From positions 186,001 through 250,000 of the forward strand of contig JAGVSM010000504.1 of assembly GCA_022494885.1 (NCBI GenBank): DNA of 64,000 nucleotides, in the 5' to 3' direction. The translations under genes and the position numbers were made by a program. The stretch's first letter is position 1. Each line of letters starts with the position of its first letter. The notes beneath the pieces are model-generated. The model was not told where the DNA came from and did no database searches. It saw only the letters and a list, made by a program, of their open reading frames with translations. Of the stretch, positions 33,386 through 45,059 are shown one piece after another. This stretch comes from Micrasema longulum (lineage: Eukaryota > Arthropoda > Insecta > Trichoptera > Brachycentridae).

Positions 33386-35289
33386 GATGCATCATTACAA
33401 TGTGCCCTAATTAGACGATATTACGTATTTGCATATATCGAGAAGTACAGGTTTTAAGATTTCTATGTTTTTCGTTTACCTGACACTAACCTGTAGCAAT
33501 ATGCCAGTTCATCAAGTTGGATCAGTGTCAAAACAGTGTTTTACGTTACGCCATTTCTCATCCTACTCTAAAACATATCTAAATATATTACTTACTGTCA
33601 CTAGATATTTGAACCGAAGAGAGAAAGTTCACGACTACAGAAATAGTAGACCAAATTTAGAAGGGAGGTTGAACATGCTCTAGCATCCATCAGCATCCGT
33701 ATAGTTTTCTTGTTTTTTAGTGTTATTTTTAAATAATCATGAGAAAATTAATCCATTAACGCTGTCTTTCTATGAGAGTATAGTAAAAATATATTGATAA
33801 AAACGGTGTAGCACTTCCTATAAGTTTCACGCGGGGTACATTAGCAAGTAGGTTTGCCCTAGTATTTTATCTTCATTCCCAACATGGCAAATAATATTAT
33901 TAAACTCATCATGGTGAATTCTTCATGCATTCTATATGGCATTAGATGCAGTCGTTTCTATTTATTCCTCTATTAAAAATGGTTTTATTTCTAATTAATA
34001 AAAGCAAATAAAATATTAAATTAGAATGGCGTGTTTCTCTTCTATTTTCCGATAGATTAAATTATAAATAGGTACGTAAGGTAGTTATGCAAGTGCTCAC
34101 AGTAATATTCATATTAAATCATTAGGTATGTTTAATGAAAAATCGTGTTCCACGCTCGGATTACAGGTTCATAATAATATTATTATTTATAATAATGTCT
34201 TCATTTTCATGATTGTATCAGGTGACAGTACGACTCCGGTGTTGGCTTGTTTTAGGAGATAATATCAATAAACTCACTGGTTTAATATTGCAAAGTACTT
34301 TATTACTCATTTCACAAATGAGATGCAGAACAGTTTGATATTTACAGCAATAAAATTGAGTAAGCCACTTTCAAATTATTTATTTTTATTTTTGATGCAC
34401 AATAAATATATTCTTTATTACGATGATCACTTGGCTACAATACGACTGTAATCCTACTTACTTACATATTTATGCACTTTACTCGAACGTCGATTTACCG
34501 TGAACAGTCGACATCTTTCCGAATGCGAGCTTTTTTAACCGTTACTTATTAACAGATTTTTTCAAAAAATAACCTGTCACCGTTCGTCTTATTTTTTTAT
34601 TTTACGCTTGTTTTTACATTGAAATTTCCGGAGCTCCAGCTTTTTATGGTTGTGTTAAAAAATATTAACGGTTTTATTGCTTTTTCAACAACGGGCAATG
34701 AATTCCACATTGCTAAGTACGCTTGTACTACCTTTGTCAATATTTTTTCACTAAGTATTCTCCATTGACGTTCTCAGTTCCCACACATACAAGATCATTC
34801 GACCATTCCATAGCCTACTCAATATTGATTTTGTTTATGTCATTTGGGAAAGCTGGTGGTAGTTAACTTAATTTATTTATTTACTGTCAATGTAAGTACT
34901 TAAATACTTTTCTTTGTTGTCACGAAGGGAAATCTTCAATTTAATTTCATCCCAAATTATGTTCGCGAGTCCGGTTAGTTATTAACCGCTTTTAATTGAT
35001 GGTACAGATCATTTATGAGCATTATTAAGTACAATTAAGTGTCAAGAGCCGTCTTGTTCGGCATTTTTTATCTTATTTTCACTCTTGGATTTAACTACGG
35101 GAATACTAACATATTTTTGAAGTAACTGACAAAACCACCAAAATGGACGAAGAATAAAAAAAACCACAGTCATGAGAACGGATCTTCTCGCTAATACGTA
35201 TGTATTTAACGTATTTATTAACGGACATTGTCCATGTATACGATTTATAGGGTTTGAATATTACAATAAAAGAATAATTTAAAACATTA
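33386..35289. other. No gene seen
   Basis: Mixed unique DNA without TE motif. The 84-codon frame at 33429-33683 is not recognised. Confidence 0.35.
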
Positions 35290-36025
35290 AAAAAAGAAAA
35301 GAAGCATTGACAAACATAAGGGACATCAAGACAATATCTGAACTATTTATTTAGTGCTCGTTTAAATCGTTGTAAACTTAAATCAAAAAAGTCCAGATCT
35401 TGTCTTGAGTTAACAATACGACAAAGACGGGTCATTGGAAAATTAAGACCCTCTATGCTGATCGATGAACAGTACTTCATTGTTTCTCAATCTACGAGTC
35501 GGAATATTGAATTTTACTTGTCCCAGAAATGATGGGACATCGATTCGACCATTTAGTTTGCCAAACATATATATGGAGTCAATATTAGTTCTACGTTTTT
35601 GTAGACTAGAAATATTTAACATTGACTCTATTTCAGCAAAAGAGTAATTATCTCTCTCTAGTCCGAGCATTCACGCTATTTTTCGAAGCAAGAGATATTG
35701 GACTGATTCAATGTGATTTATGCGATTGACATAGAATGGAGACCAGACTACGGAGGCATATTCTTGAAGAGGGCGAACAGTTGAGCAATAAAGAGTTTTG
35801 ATTGTACGGACATTAGTAAAATCAGAGGATATTCTGTTAATGAAGCCAAGTAATTTCAGTGATTTATTGACTGTGGTATCTATATGCTCGTTGTATGTCA
35901 GTTTACAGTCCAAAACAACTCCTAAATCTCTGATGGACTTAACTACATCAATTTTGGAGTTTTCTATTAGGTACTCGAAGGAAATCGGTATCGAACATAT
36001 CGATTTGATCAAATCTACGCTGGGG
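35290..36025 (-). pseudogene. LINE-G reverse transcriptase C-terminal part
   Basis: Minus-strand frames read SIRDLGVVLDCKLTYNEHID, LLGFINRISSDFTNVRTIKT, LYCSTVRPLQEYASVVWSPF, HIESVQYLLLRKIA, then after a stop at 35671 YSFAEIESMLNISSLQKRR, FNIPTRRLRNNEVLF, and in a third frame NFPMTRLCRIVNSRQDLDFF and LSLQRFKRAL before the stop near 35345. This covers a Jockey-type C-terminus from DLGVxLD to DxFDLSLxxFK. The 5' truncation point is near 36020, only some 35 bp from the acceptor of the exon at 36059. Confidence 0.85.
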
Positions 36026-36058
36026 TCTTCGGTGACTGATGTTCTTCACTCTGTCCAG

Positions 36059-36231
36059 AACATGACTACTCGGAGGCAGATCAGAAGAAGAGTGATATAG
36101 TGCAGCCGCCAACATCGGTCGTGAGTCGTGAAGCCGAGGACGAGAGAGAGGAACAAATCAAAACGTCAACTTCTTCGAATAATACAACATCTTTGCTTAA
36201 GAATTATAATCAAATAATAACATCAACTAAC
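36059..36231 (+). CDS. Internal exon, probably of an outspread/MPRIP-like gene
   Basis: The exon has a textbook acceptor (GTTCTTCACTCTGTCCAG ending at 36058, with branch-like TGACTGAT upstream) and a perfect donor (GTAAGTATA from 36232). Its 173 bases are open in the frame that begins with two bases of a split codon: HDYSEADQKKSDIVQPPTSV, then a REAEDEREEQ charged stretch, a KTSTSSNNTTS low-complexity stretch and KNYNQIITSTN. It ends in phase 0, which matches the phase-0 start of the PH exon at 45060, 8.8 kb downstream on the same strand. Codon use (CCG, TCG, GAG) is unlike the AT-rich surroundings. The product looks disordered and hydrophilic, as expected just before a PH domain in this adaptor family. 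Assignment to outspread rests on position and phase, not on recognised similarity; that it is an exon is more certain than its gene. Confidence 0.65.
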
Positions 36232-36379
36232 GTAAGTATAAAAACAGATAGGTTGCAGTTCTGTGGTATTTTCATAGAATCAAAAGTTCAACTGTATTGC
36301 AATGTTTTTAAAAAAAATTATTTGAAAATTTATTTATAAACCCTTACGGATTATTACATTCATTTTACAAAAAAAAAAA

Positions 36380-37035
36380 AAAAATTTTCATTCATACTCT
36401 GTTGTTCAAAATAATATTTTTTACATTTTTTGTAAAGTTTGTCTAAGTCTTTTGTTTAGTTTTGTCTGGTAGTTTATTGTATAATTTCAGTCCCCGGTTC
36501 ATTAGTCTCGATTGTCCTTGTCTTGTTTTAGAAAGTTGTATATGGTATTTGTCTGATATTCTCGTATTATGTCCATGTTGACTACATTTTTTTACAAGTT
36601 TTAGTTCTTCGTCTACTTTACATTAAGACTAATTACATTAGTGGCTAATTTATGGATAAATTTTAATGATTCTAGTTGAAAGAGTTTAGTTATATTTAAT
36701 TGCTGAGTTTGTTTAAAAAGTTCTCTAGTTGCAGTTAGATAGGGAAGGTCATATACTAACTTTAATACTTTATTTTGTTGTCTTTGTAGTCTGTTCATGT
36801 CATTTTGATATCCTGCTCCCCATAATAGTTGCGTATAACATATTTTAGTTTTTACATAGGCCTTACACATTAGATTTTTTTTCCGTTTTTAGAACAACGT
36901 TTTTGATTCTTAAAAAAAGACTCGATAATGTCGCTACTCTGCTAATTAAATTGTTGATATGAATTGTCCATGTTAATTGTCTGTCTATTGTTAGTCCTAA
37001 GTATTTAACATGTTCAATTTTCATATTCAGTTGTT
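36380..37035 (-). pseudogene. LINE-F fragment
   Basis: Minus strand: MKIEHVKYLGLTIDRQLTW, LISRVATLSSLFLRIKN, then shifted CKAYVKTKICYTQLLWGAGY, MNRLQRQQNKVLKLVYDLPY, ELFKQTQQLNITKLFQLES and LKFIHKLATNVISLN. The order equals the copy at 31065-31985. One frameshift near 36880 and a stop after NVK. The poly-A end is the T/A run around 36370-36385. Confidence 0.8.
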
Positions 37036-37329
37036 ATTTAGGCATGTCATATTAACGCAAATGTGTATTTTTAAACATTAAAATAAAATATCTACTCAGT
37101 AAGTAGTTAGTTAATACAATACTAATATTATTGACTTTTATCGATGGTAAAGATTATGTCATAGTAGCTATAATTTTTTTTTTTGTAAACAAACATTAAC
37201 CCCTCGGTTGTTTTAAGACCACGCTGAATTTAATAAATGTTATTAGAAGATTCATTGTTTTGATTGGAGCTTTTTTTAAAAATTTCATTTTATCTTTAAC
37301 GAATCCTAATAAATAATTTTAGAGTCAAA

Positions 37330-37470
37330 GACACGAATTTAATATACGAATTGAATCTTCGACCTTGACTCGAGGGCCGCTCTCAGCACGGAATACCAAT
37401 GGCATGTTCTACGAGTGAGCACTGAGTACCATAGCTGCGCCGCCCATCTCGCATTTCGATATCGTTATTA
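37330..37470 (-). repeat. Possible SINE-D relative
   Basis: Reversed it contains GATGGGCGGCGCAGCTATGG and CAAGGTCGAAGATTCAATTC, similar to the A- and B-box regions of SINE-D, but the spacing is longer than in the other copies. Confidence 0.35.
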
Positions 37471-38454
37471 ATGAAGCGAAATTAAATAACTCTTTATTCG
37501 ATCATATTAAGAAACTGCTCACGATAAATGAAGAACGATCACGCATCCATAGTAAGATGTGTGCGGTGCCACAAATATGGAGAAGTGTAAGCCCCGCGCG
37601 CTCGCACTGGCGACTTTTAGACTATGACAAAATGGTCTCCGAAAGTTGAACGAATTTCATCGCATATATGCATGGAGAACGCGGAAGAGTGTTTTATGTT
37701 TTCTGTATTATTATTTGCGGTATGGTTTCTTTTGCGGCGTTATGTTACCTAAGTGTTTTTTGTACTATTTTAGGTTTAAAACATCATAGCATCTGAAGTA
37801 CTTTATATCATACAGACTCAGAATAATACTAAAACGTTTCCATCAGATCTGTTGAAACACCTAAAAAATTTAATCAATATATTTAATTCATATCTGCCCC
37901 TGATTTTATATCTGCAAAAACTTATTTAAGGAACATCTATGCGTTTTGAAGAACACAAGTAGTATAGATAATGTTCTTTATCGTTAGCTGATTGCAGTCG
38001 ACCCGATGAAGAACAAAACAAACATGATAAATAAAATCAACTGAATGAAAATTATTCTAGCAGTTTTGGGAGTCTAATGTTAACCAAAATAAATATAACT
38101 ACTTGTAAATATAATTCAGTAGGTTTAAAAAACTTGTCAATGTGTAATTTGTTTCTACAACTACTTATTTGACTTTGTAGGATTAAATTGTAATTTTTAA
38201 TATGAACTAAAAAAACGCCACATTTAAACTGTATCTACGCAATTATTTATTTAATTTTTAACAGAGAAAAGACCAAAATAATAATAATTGCTCGGAGAAA
38301 CTAGAATAGACGGAAAATAACTCAAATTAAAAATTGCAAGGTCTTTAATGGATATATTTATCAGGGCTCAATGATAGTAAATAGAGGGGGTGTGTTGTCA
38401 AAATCCAGAGACAAAATGTCATGGTTTACTCTGCGATGGAGAAATTGAAAAAAG
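37471..38454. other. No gene seen
   Basis: Intronic unique DNA with a small GC-rich patch at 37550-37720 and no recognised frame. Confidence 0.35.
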
Positions 38455-38950
38455 TTTGGCAACAGCGTAGTATCACTAAGTCTACCAAAACATAATCACA
38501 ATCTTAACTTTTCCTATATTCTTATACGCCACAGAAACGTGGACCCTAAGAGAAAGAGAACGGAGAAATATAGACGCTTTTAAAATGTAGTGCTAGCGTG
38601 GAATGCCACAGATACCATGGACAGCCGGACAACCCATAAGACTAATGTCTCTATAATCAGAGAACTGAGTAATAGCGTCTTTCTTCCACTGTACAAACCC
38701 GTGTTCTCAGGTGCTTCGGCCACGTTACGAGACGAAGAGACAACATGGAATTATAAGTGATACAAGGACGAGTAGAGGAAAATCGATCTCGCGGAAGAAG
38801 TCTTACCAGATGGACAGACTTGGTGACAGAAGCGACAGGCCTCCCTCTTCAGGAGGCGCCCAGAAGGGCTAAAGATAGAAGTGAATGGAGGCGGACCGTA
38901 AGAATGTGCTTCCCTCCTGCCAATGTGACCACGACTAAGAAGAAATTAGA
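38455..38950 (+). pseudogene. LINE (RTE-like) C-terminal fragment
   Basis: Reads TWTLRERERRNIDAFKM, then RGMPQIPWTAGQP, and in another frame VIQGRVEENRSRGRSLTRWT, DLVTEATGLPLQEAPRRAKD and RSEWRRTVRMC. The series RRxDAFEMWCWRRMLxIPWTA - VxQGRVxGxRxRGRxxTRWTD - RxxWRxxVR is standard at the end of RTE-like polymerases in insects. Stops and at least two shifts. The end carries GACTAAGAAGAAATTAG. Confidence 0.8.
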
Positions 38951-39454
38951 GTTTATTTCTCCTATAAGTTTTTAAAAATTATTATTCTCATCACAATTCC
39001 TATAAAATAAACATTAGTCCATAGAGTCGTCAGATAGAGTCGACTGATTAGGATAGTTGTTTGTGGGTGTAGGGAACAGTTAAAAAACTGTTCTATTCCT
39101 TACTCGTATATCATTAGTGTATCATTGGCCATGTTGATTGTACCATTTCAATACCTCTGGTTCATCTTTTTATGTATCTAGTTCGCTGATTATCTTCTTC
39201 TGTCGATTTGCTATCATTAATTTTGTCGAAGTTGAGCGCTGTTTTTTCGTGCTCTACGAGTTCAGGGTCGGGTGCTCTCACCATATCAGCATGAAAAAAA
39301 ATTGAACGAATTGAATTTTTTTTTGTTGGTTAAAATGAATGGACTTTATCTATACTCAGCTAAACAACACAAATTCTTCGACCCACGAAAAATAAGGGTC
39401 GATGACTTTTCTCTTGGCATATGGATAGTCGACGTAGGTACTTCTGATAAATAA

Positions 39455-39721
39455 AATTATTTGGATCATTATTATTTCTCAATATTGATATTTTCCCTTC
39501 AAAGTAATCACCATCGGATTTTATACACATAAGCCAACGTTTTTTTCCAATCCTCAAAATATTTCTGAGACGCACTTTTTGGTACCTGTGGCCTTCAGTT
39601 CCGTCAGCGATTCGGTCTTTATCTCCCCTGTGATCCCGAAACGTCGTCCTATCATAGTTCTCTTTATCTTTGGAGGAAATGTCTTAGGGGGCCGATTCCC
39701 GTAAATACGGTGGCCGTACAT
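39455..39721 (-). pseudogene. Mariner-type transposase, C-terminal remnant
   Basis: The minus strand reads KTFPPKIKRTMIGRRFG, EIKTESLTELKATGTKK, then QKYFEDWKK and, after a shift in the A-run near 39545, KKRWLMCIKSDGDYFEG. This is the mariner ending: FPKLKRxLRGxRF, EIKxASxxELKxI, then F..W.KRW.KCI..NGDYFEGD. The catalytic acidic residues lie upstream and are not present, and no terminal inverted repeat was found. Inactive remnant. Confidence 0.75.
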
Positions 39722-42097
39722 CGATGTGGTCACTTTTTTAAAAACAGGGACAGAATAATTACGTATTAAATTCTAAATTAAAATATTCCGGGTATATTTT
39801 ATCACACCTCGTACAATATAAAAAACCCTATTGTCTTTTACCGGGACGTTCAGATGAATTTTCCAGATAAAGTAAGCTAATTTATCAACGCAACGACACT
39901 GAAAATGGTATCTTCGCAACTTCGAATTTAGTTTCGGAAACATTACTGTATTTTTATCAAATGCTCTAGAATTTTAAAAGTAGATTTTTAACAAAGTTAT
40001 GTGTTACATTGAGTTATTAAAAATCCGCTGTAACGACTTTTCGACACACAGAATATTATTCTTTACCAAAGAGAATATCTAGTAAAACTGCATGCATTTA
40101 TTTCCACAACGATTTGAATGTGAATATGTTTCAGAACTTGATATCCAGGCCATTCACCTACGCAAGTGTGAATAATTCGATTATACTGATTAATATCGAC
40201 GGTAAAAGTATCATAATTGGAATGACTGTTAGTTTGTTTAAGCATGCTGGACCATGTGCTCATGTACAAGCCCAGTTCTAGGAACACGTTTCATCGTGAA
40301 ACGAATGCACATTTCATGATTTCTTTTCATATTTTCGCCGAGCATTGTTAGGTTACACAACCTTTTGTAGATAGATACGTGACGCAAGTGATTAAAATGT
40401 CTGTCGAACAGGTGTCTAATACATAATGTGTCTTCTTTTATTAACATTTTGCTTCCGTCATCGGGTTTAATATTTTCCGGGAAATGATCTTATTGTTTAA
40501 CAAATGATTATCATTTTTTAATGTAAATAATGTTTCTTTTATTATTACGTCACATTAAAAATAACCGAAGTTTTCAGCAGGAGTTTCTGATTTACCGGGT
40601 ACAAAATACAATAATTTATCTTTAGCTCAACCAACGAGCCCTAATTTCTGAGTAAATAGCTTGCCTTTTCCTTTCGCAACCAATCTTTCTATACATTTAA
40701 TACTTTTATTTATAAAAAAAAAAATATCTTGCAATTTGCCGTCAGAATTCAGTTCAAGTTTTAACAATAATTTTGCTTTAACTTTTTTGATTGACCGACA
40801 AAGTTACTAAAACGCTGATCATTTGTTTAAGTATGTGGTATAATAAAATGTAAACAAACATTTATACCATCAATTTTTTAAACCATTTTTTTATTTGTTA
40901 ATTTGTCGAGCTGACATACATACATAACTTTTTTTGAATCCCATCAAAAATGTTTCTCAGGTAATGTTTATGGTGTTGATCATAGATATCACTTTTGTGA
41001 TGTTGATCCTAAACAATTATTCATTGAGATACCTTAACATATGGAGTTCTGTTATATATTGTAAACACTTTTAATGTTGTAAAATAAAATCATTTTTAAT
41101 TCTAAATTATATCTCGATACGGAAGCACGTGGTAGTTTAGAAACTGGTCGATTATTAAATAAATATTAAGGGGTTAAAAAAAAGTTTTATTTGAATTTTA
41201 ATTATGCAGACACAGTTAATTGCTATAAATGTAAATATGTAGTATTGTTTGGTAAATAACGGCATTTATCAATATTATTCCTGGCCGACTATCTTTCTTT
41301 CCCATCCTTCCCTTGACCCATCCTTATGGTACCTACCTTAGATCAAGATAGAATAAATTCAAAATTAGAACATTTGGATTTGGAACAAAACAATACAACA
41401 TTTTGACACATTACATTAGATTGCATAAAAAATCTTGGATTCGTCGCGCGTCGTTCTATGGTTATCATAAATAGTTACGAAATTCATTTTATCATCCGGT
41501 TCCCAAAATGGAAGAATATCCACATTGTATCAAAGGTAGGTCCATTTTATGTTCCTATCCTTACTTCAAATATTTCCAACCTTTTACAAAACTGAATGAA
41601 ATTCGTCTTATTCGCTACAGTACACTTTTCGTTTCTAAGTATTTCTTATTAATATCGGATCTAGGTTACATTTATTCTTACCTTGATAAATATACGCTTC
41701 ATTTACTCCACTGCATTGTGTTTTGTTCTGCTGGGTGTTATGTTCTCTACCCTTCGCTGCATATGAACGTATAAAAATATTGTCTAATCTGTTTGAACAG
41801 GCATTAGCTAGGTAAACAGCGAACCTGTCCAAGAGTTGATTTTTCGAATCTACAAGATAAACAGCACGCCACGCCACGACGGAGCAAGTACAAATACGTT
41901 TGACCTTAAACGCTGGAATGCTCGCGATGTTTTTCCAACCACTGACATCTCGTGAGGAATAGCGAAGGTTGCCGAGTAGAGGAATATGGGACACGGAGAG
42001 ACGCGGGCTGTAATGAAACGCATGCCATATTGGCACGCAATCTGTCATGATTCAAAACTAATAAACAAGTTTTTAGTCGACAAACACTTCAAATAAT
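39722..42097. other. No recognised gene; 137-codon minus frame at 41635-42048
   Basis: The frame at 41635-42048 (minus) begins MTDCVPIWHAFHYSPRL and is the longest non-TE frame in the intron, but it shows no domain, membrane segment or splice support. Confidence 0.3.
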
Positions 42098-42160
42098 ATT
42101 CCTAATATTTAAAACATTAACTTAGTGGTCTAGAAGGTCTTAGAAAAAAATGTTCTAATG
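42098..42160. repeat. Repeat O, partial copy
   Basis: TTCCTAATATTTAAAACATT and AACTTAGTGGTCTAGAAGG resemble the start of repeat O at 30845 and 60003. The rest is missing. Confidence 0.4.
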
Positions 42161-42299
42161 TAAATTGCAGGAAAATATTTTTTGCAGAACTGCAGCTTAA
42201 AGACGGGTTCAGCAAAAATCTAGATAAGTGACACAAAAGTGGTCGTATTGACGCGCGCACAGGCTTGCCTAAATTATTATAACCATTAAATTAAGCCGT

Positions 42300-43115
42300 T
42301 TTTTTTTTTTTTTTTAATGTGTTAATATTTGTTATTATTATGCTTTATTTACAGGATTCACCGTATCTGTTCTAATCGTCAATAAATAAATCAAAAATAT
42401 AAATCAATAACTGGTAAATTAAACCTATCAAACGAATTTCAATCAAAAAACTTAAATCAATAAATGAAAATCAATAATCGCCAATCTAATGCCAAGCTGT
42501 TTTGTCCTGCAAATATTCATTGACTCTATAGAAGCTCTTTCCAAACAGGCTTTGCTTGACAAAATCTTGAATTTTTTTTTGTTAGCAAAGCCTGAATTTT
42601 AAGAGGTGCCTTATTGTTGAATCGAATGCAGTTTGAGGCGAAATAAAATCAACAATATTTTTATGAACGTACATAAAATTTTAATGGATATATTGACATG
42701 TGACTGTCAATATATTGATTTTTGTAAACATATCTCTGAGTGGTTCTAAGGGACTCATATTGCGCCTATAAATTGCTGAAACAGCTCTCTTCTGCAGCAC
42801 AAAAACAGAATCAACATCTGCAGCACTTCCCCACAGCAGTATACTGGAAGACATAACGCTGTGGAAGTAACTGAAGTACCCCAAACTATCTGTTTCTACA
42901 TTAGTAAGATGTCAAATCTTTTTAACAGCGTAGGCTGCAGAACTAAGTCTGTTCGATAAACTAGCTATGAATATATTAAGCCCTTTTAAAGAAATGAAAA
43001 ATTGGGTATTAGAACTTATTATTATATAATATAAGAAGCGATTGCAAACTGTTGCCTTTCGTGAATTCCCAGCTTCCCCTTTTGAGTACAGTGGATGCAT
43101 TGTAAGCCTTGGGCA
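42300..43115 (-). pseudogene. LINE-H (Jockey-like) reverse transcriptase C-terminus
   Basis: Minus strand: NTQFFISLKGLNIFIASL, then LSSAAYAVKKI, GYFSYFHSVMSSSILLWGSA, VDSVFVLQKRAVSAIYRRN, MFTKINILTVTCQYIH and finally KIQDFVKQSLFGKSFYRVNE with YLQDKTAW. LSSAAYAVKKI - YFSYFHSVMSYG - LWG - VFxLQKRAVRAIY - EINILTxxSQYIY is the Jockey hallmark order. The tail has repeated TTGATTT motifs and ends at the T-run near 42300-42315 (poly-A on minus). Frame breaks near 42900 and 42680. 43116-43260 remains open on minus but fits the LINE less well and may be other DNA. Confidence 0.85.
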
Positions 43116-43260
43116 TATCCTAATATGGGTTGAACAGTGCCCATCATGAAATTCCTCTTCTGTAGGTTAAAGTAGGTCGAATGAACCTTCTTCAGACTGA
43201 AGTGTTTCAAGGATATGAGATCTAATGGTTTCTACAGTGGATTGATCAAATGCTGGTACC

Positions 43261-44084
43261 GAAACCATTTTAGCATTCTTAAAACTCAGTTATTGTTAGA
43301 TAATTTTGTTAATTTTATTAGTATTTTAGTACTATTGTTAATTTAGATGATAAAGCTAGATATATATTACTTTTTTAGTTTTTCACAAAATAAAATCATG
43401 CACATCTTTTGAATAATATGAGCGATATTTGATTCGCGATATTCGTAATTTGTGTTCTGTTTACACTACTTAATATTGTTACTAATACATTCATATTTCT
43501 TGTCTTCCTTATTTGCGCAATTGTCAATTTAAACAAATCATTAAGCATTTTATAATAACTGCTACCGGGTACAATGATTGCTAGTCGAATAAATTAACAA
43601 AATTAATGTTTAGATTTACATACAAATTAACAAGTATGTAAATTTTACATTCCAGAAGTAAAATCTGCGCGAATTAGTTCATCATACAATTTGAGCTGCA
43701 ATAAATATTTTCTTTGTAGTCTTGGAAGAATTGTACAAAAATTCATTTAAAAGTACTACAAATTATTTTCAGCATACTACATACTCTGAAAGCGTTAAAA
43801 TACTAATAAAAAGCAAAAAGATTAAAATAAAAAGTCATTTTAATACAATTTCATATTTTGCTTGAAACATTTGTTTTTACACTAGTTCTCATTGAAATTG
43901 GAAATTCGTCGTGGAAATTCAGTCAAAATCTACAAAAAATAATTCTTTCTTCACACAACTAAGGCAGGGCTATCTCAAACGATATTTTTTGCCACTGACT
44001 TTTAAGCACCTTTGATCGCATTGAAACTTTAACAAACATCGTCGATACAAGGAATCAAACTTGCGTACAGTGCATTAACTTATC
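43261..44084. other. No gene seen, AT-rich
   Basis: Homopolymer-rich intron DNA up to the hAT target duplication. Confidence 0.4.
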
Positions 44085-44092
44085 GTTATGCA

Positions 44093-44953
44093 CAGTAGCG
44101 GCGTTAGGGTAGGGCGCGGTCGGGCGACCGTCCAGGGCGCCAGATATGAAGGGGCGCTGCAGGCGCCCTATTTTATCCTCTCGCTCATCGAGCGAGTCCA
44201 ACTTACTCGTAAATTTCCTAAATCTAGCGAGAAACTCGTTATAGTGGCCCACAATGAGCCTATAACTTCTCAAAAAAATAGAATTTGATGTAGAATTTTT
44301 CTACAGCCTTTGGACACTACCTTTATTCCACTATTTGAATTTTTCTGTAGCCCTTTGGACACTACCTTTATTTCACTCAATGAAAGATTTGAAAAGTTAA
44401 ATGAGTACTCAAAATCTTGGTCTTTTCTGTTCAATATAAAAAAGATTCCGGATAAACCAGACCTTCTCAAACTCTGTAGTAATTTCCAATTGAAATTAAT
44501 AGTAGATTATTAATTCGATATAAATGGTTGTATGTTGTGTAATGAACTCAGAAAAAAGTAATCATTTTGTCCTGATCAGAATGTGGTTAATCCTGTCATT
44601 GTTTTGAATTTTTTCAAAGATCGTAACTTACAAGAACTGTATCCAAATGTATGGATAGCGTTGCGAATATTGATCACTATACCTACCTGTACGGTTAATA
44701 GTACGGAAAGAAGTTTTTCTAAACTTAAACTGATAAAAATTTATCTACGATCGACAATATCTCAATCTAAATTGACAAACTTGGCATCTTTGTCAATCGA
44801 AAACGAAATTGCGGAAAACATAACCTTAAATATATAAATAAAAGAGTTCGTTGATAGAAAGGCTAGAAAAGTAAAATGGGTTTAAAGGGGTGGAAGATAG
44901 GGGTCGCCGTAGAAATCCCGCCCAGGACGCTGGTAGTGCTAAAACCGGTCCTG
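44093..44953 (+). mobile_element. Internally deleted hAT transposon (ZMYM1-like transposase relic)
   Basis: Flanked by GTTATGCA (44085-44092) and GTTATTTA (44954-44961), an 8-bp duplication with six matches, as hAT elements make. The ends begin CAG and finish CTG. The left end is GC-rich (GCGGCGTTAGGGTAGGGCGC, then CCAGGGCGCC), a type common in ZMYM1-like hATs. Inside, 44310-44513 reads DTTFISLNERFEKLNEYSKS and FLFNIKKIPDKPDLLK, and 44583-44860 reads LQELYPNVWIALRILITIPT, then STERSFSKLKLIKIYLRSTI, LASLSIENEIAEN and FVDRKARKV. That last block is the hAT C-terminal dimerisation region (ERSFSKLKxIKxYLRSTM). Zinc finger and most catalytic parts are gone. A tandem duplication of the TTTGGACACTACCTTTATT unit lies at about 44308-44375. 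Confidence 0.85.
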
Positions 44954-45059
44954 GTTATTTACACATGAAACAAGGTTATTACAAATTAAACTGTACATGT
45001 GCACATTTTTGTGTATTATTGTTGTATTGTATTTGGTTTAATGAACATTTTTTTTCCAG

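Larger units (their letters stand above)
36232..45059 (+). other. Inferred intron between the two exons
   Basis: GT at 36232-36233 and AG at 45058-45059 bound an 8,828-bp intron if the two exons are consecutive. It holds two LINE fragments on each strand side (36380, 38455, 42300), a SINE-D relic, a mariner remnant and a hAT copy whose right end is 106 bp from the acceptor. A skipped exon in between cannot be excluded. Confidence 0.5.

Noticed and set aside
43116..43260. Upstream extension of LINE-H as coding sequence
   Set aside because: The frame stays open on the minus strand but lacks the motifs expected before LSSAAYAVKKI, so I ended the element call at 43115.
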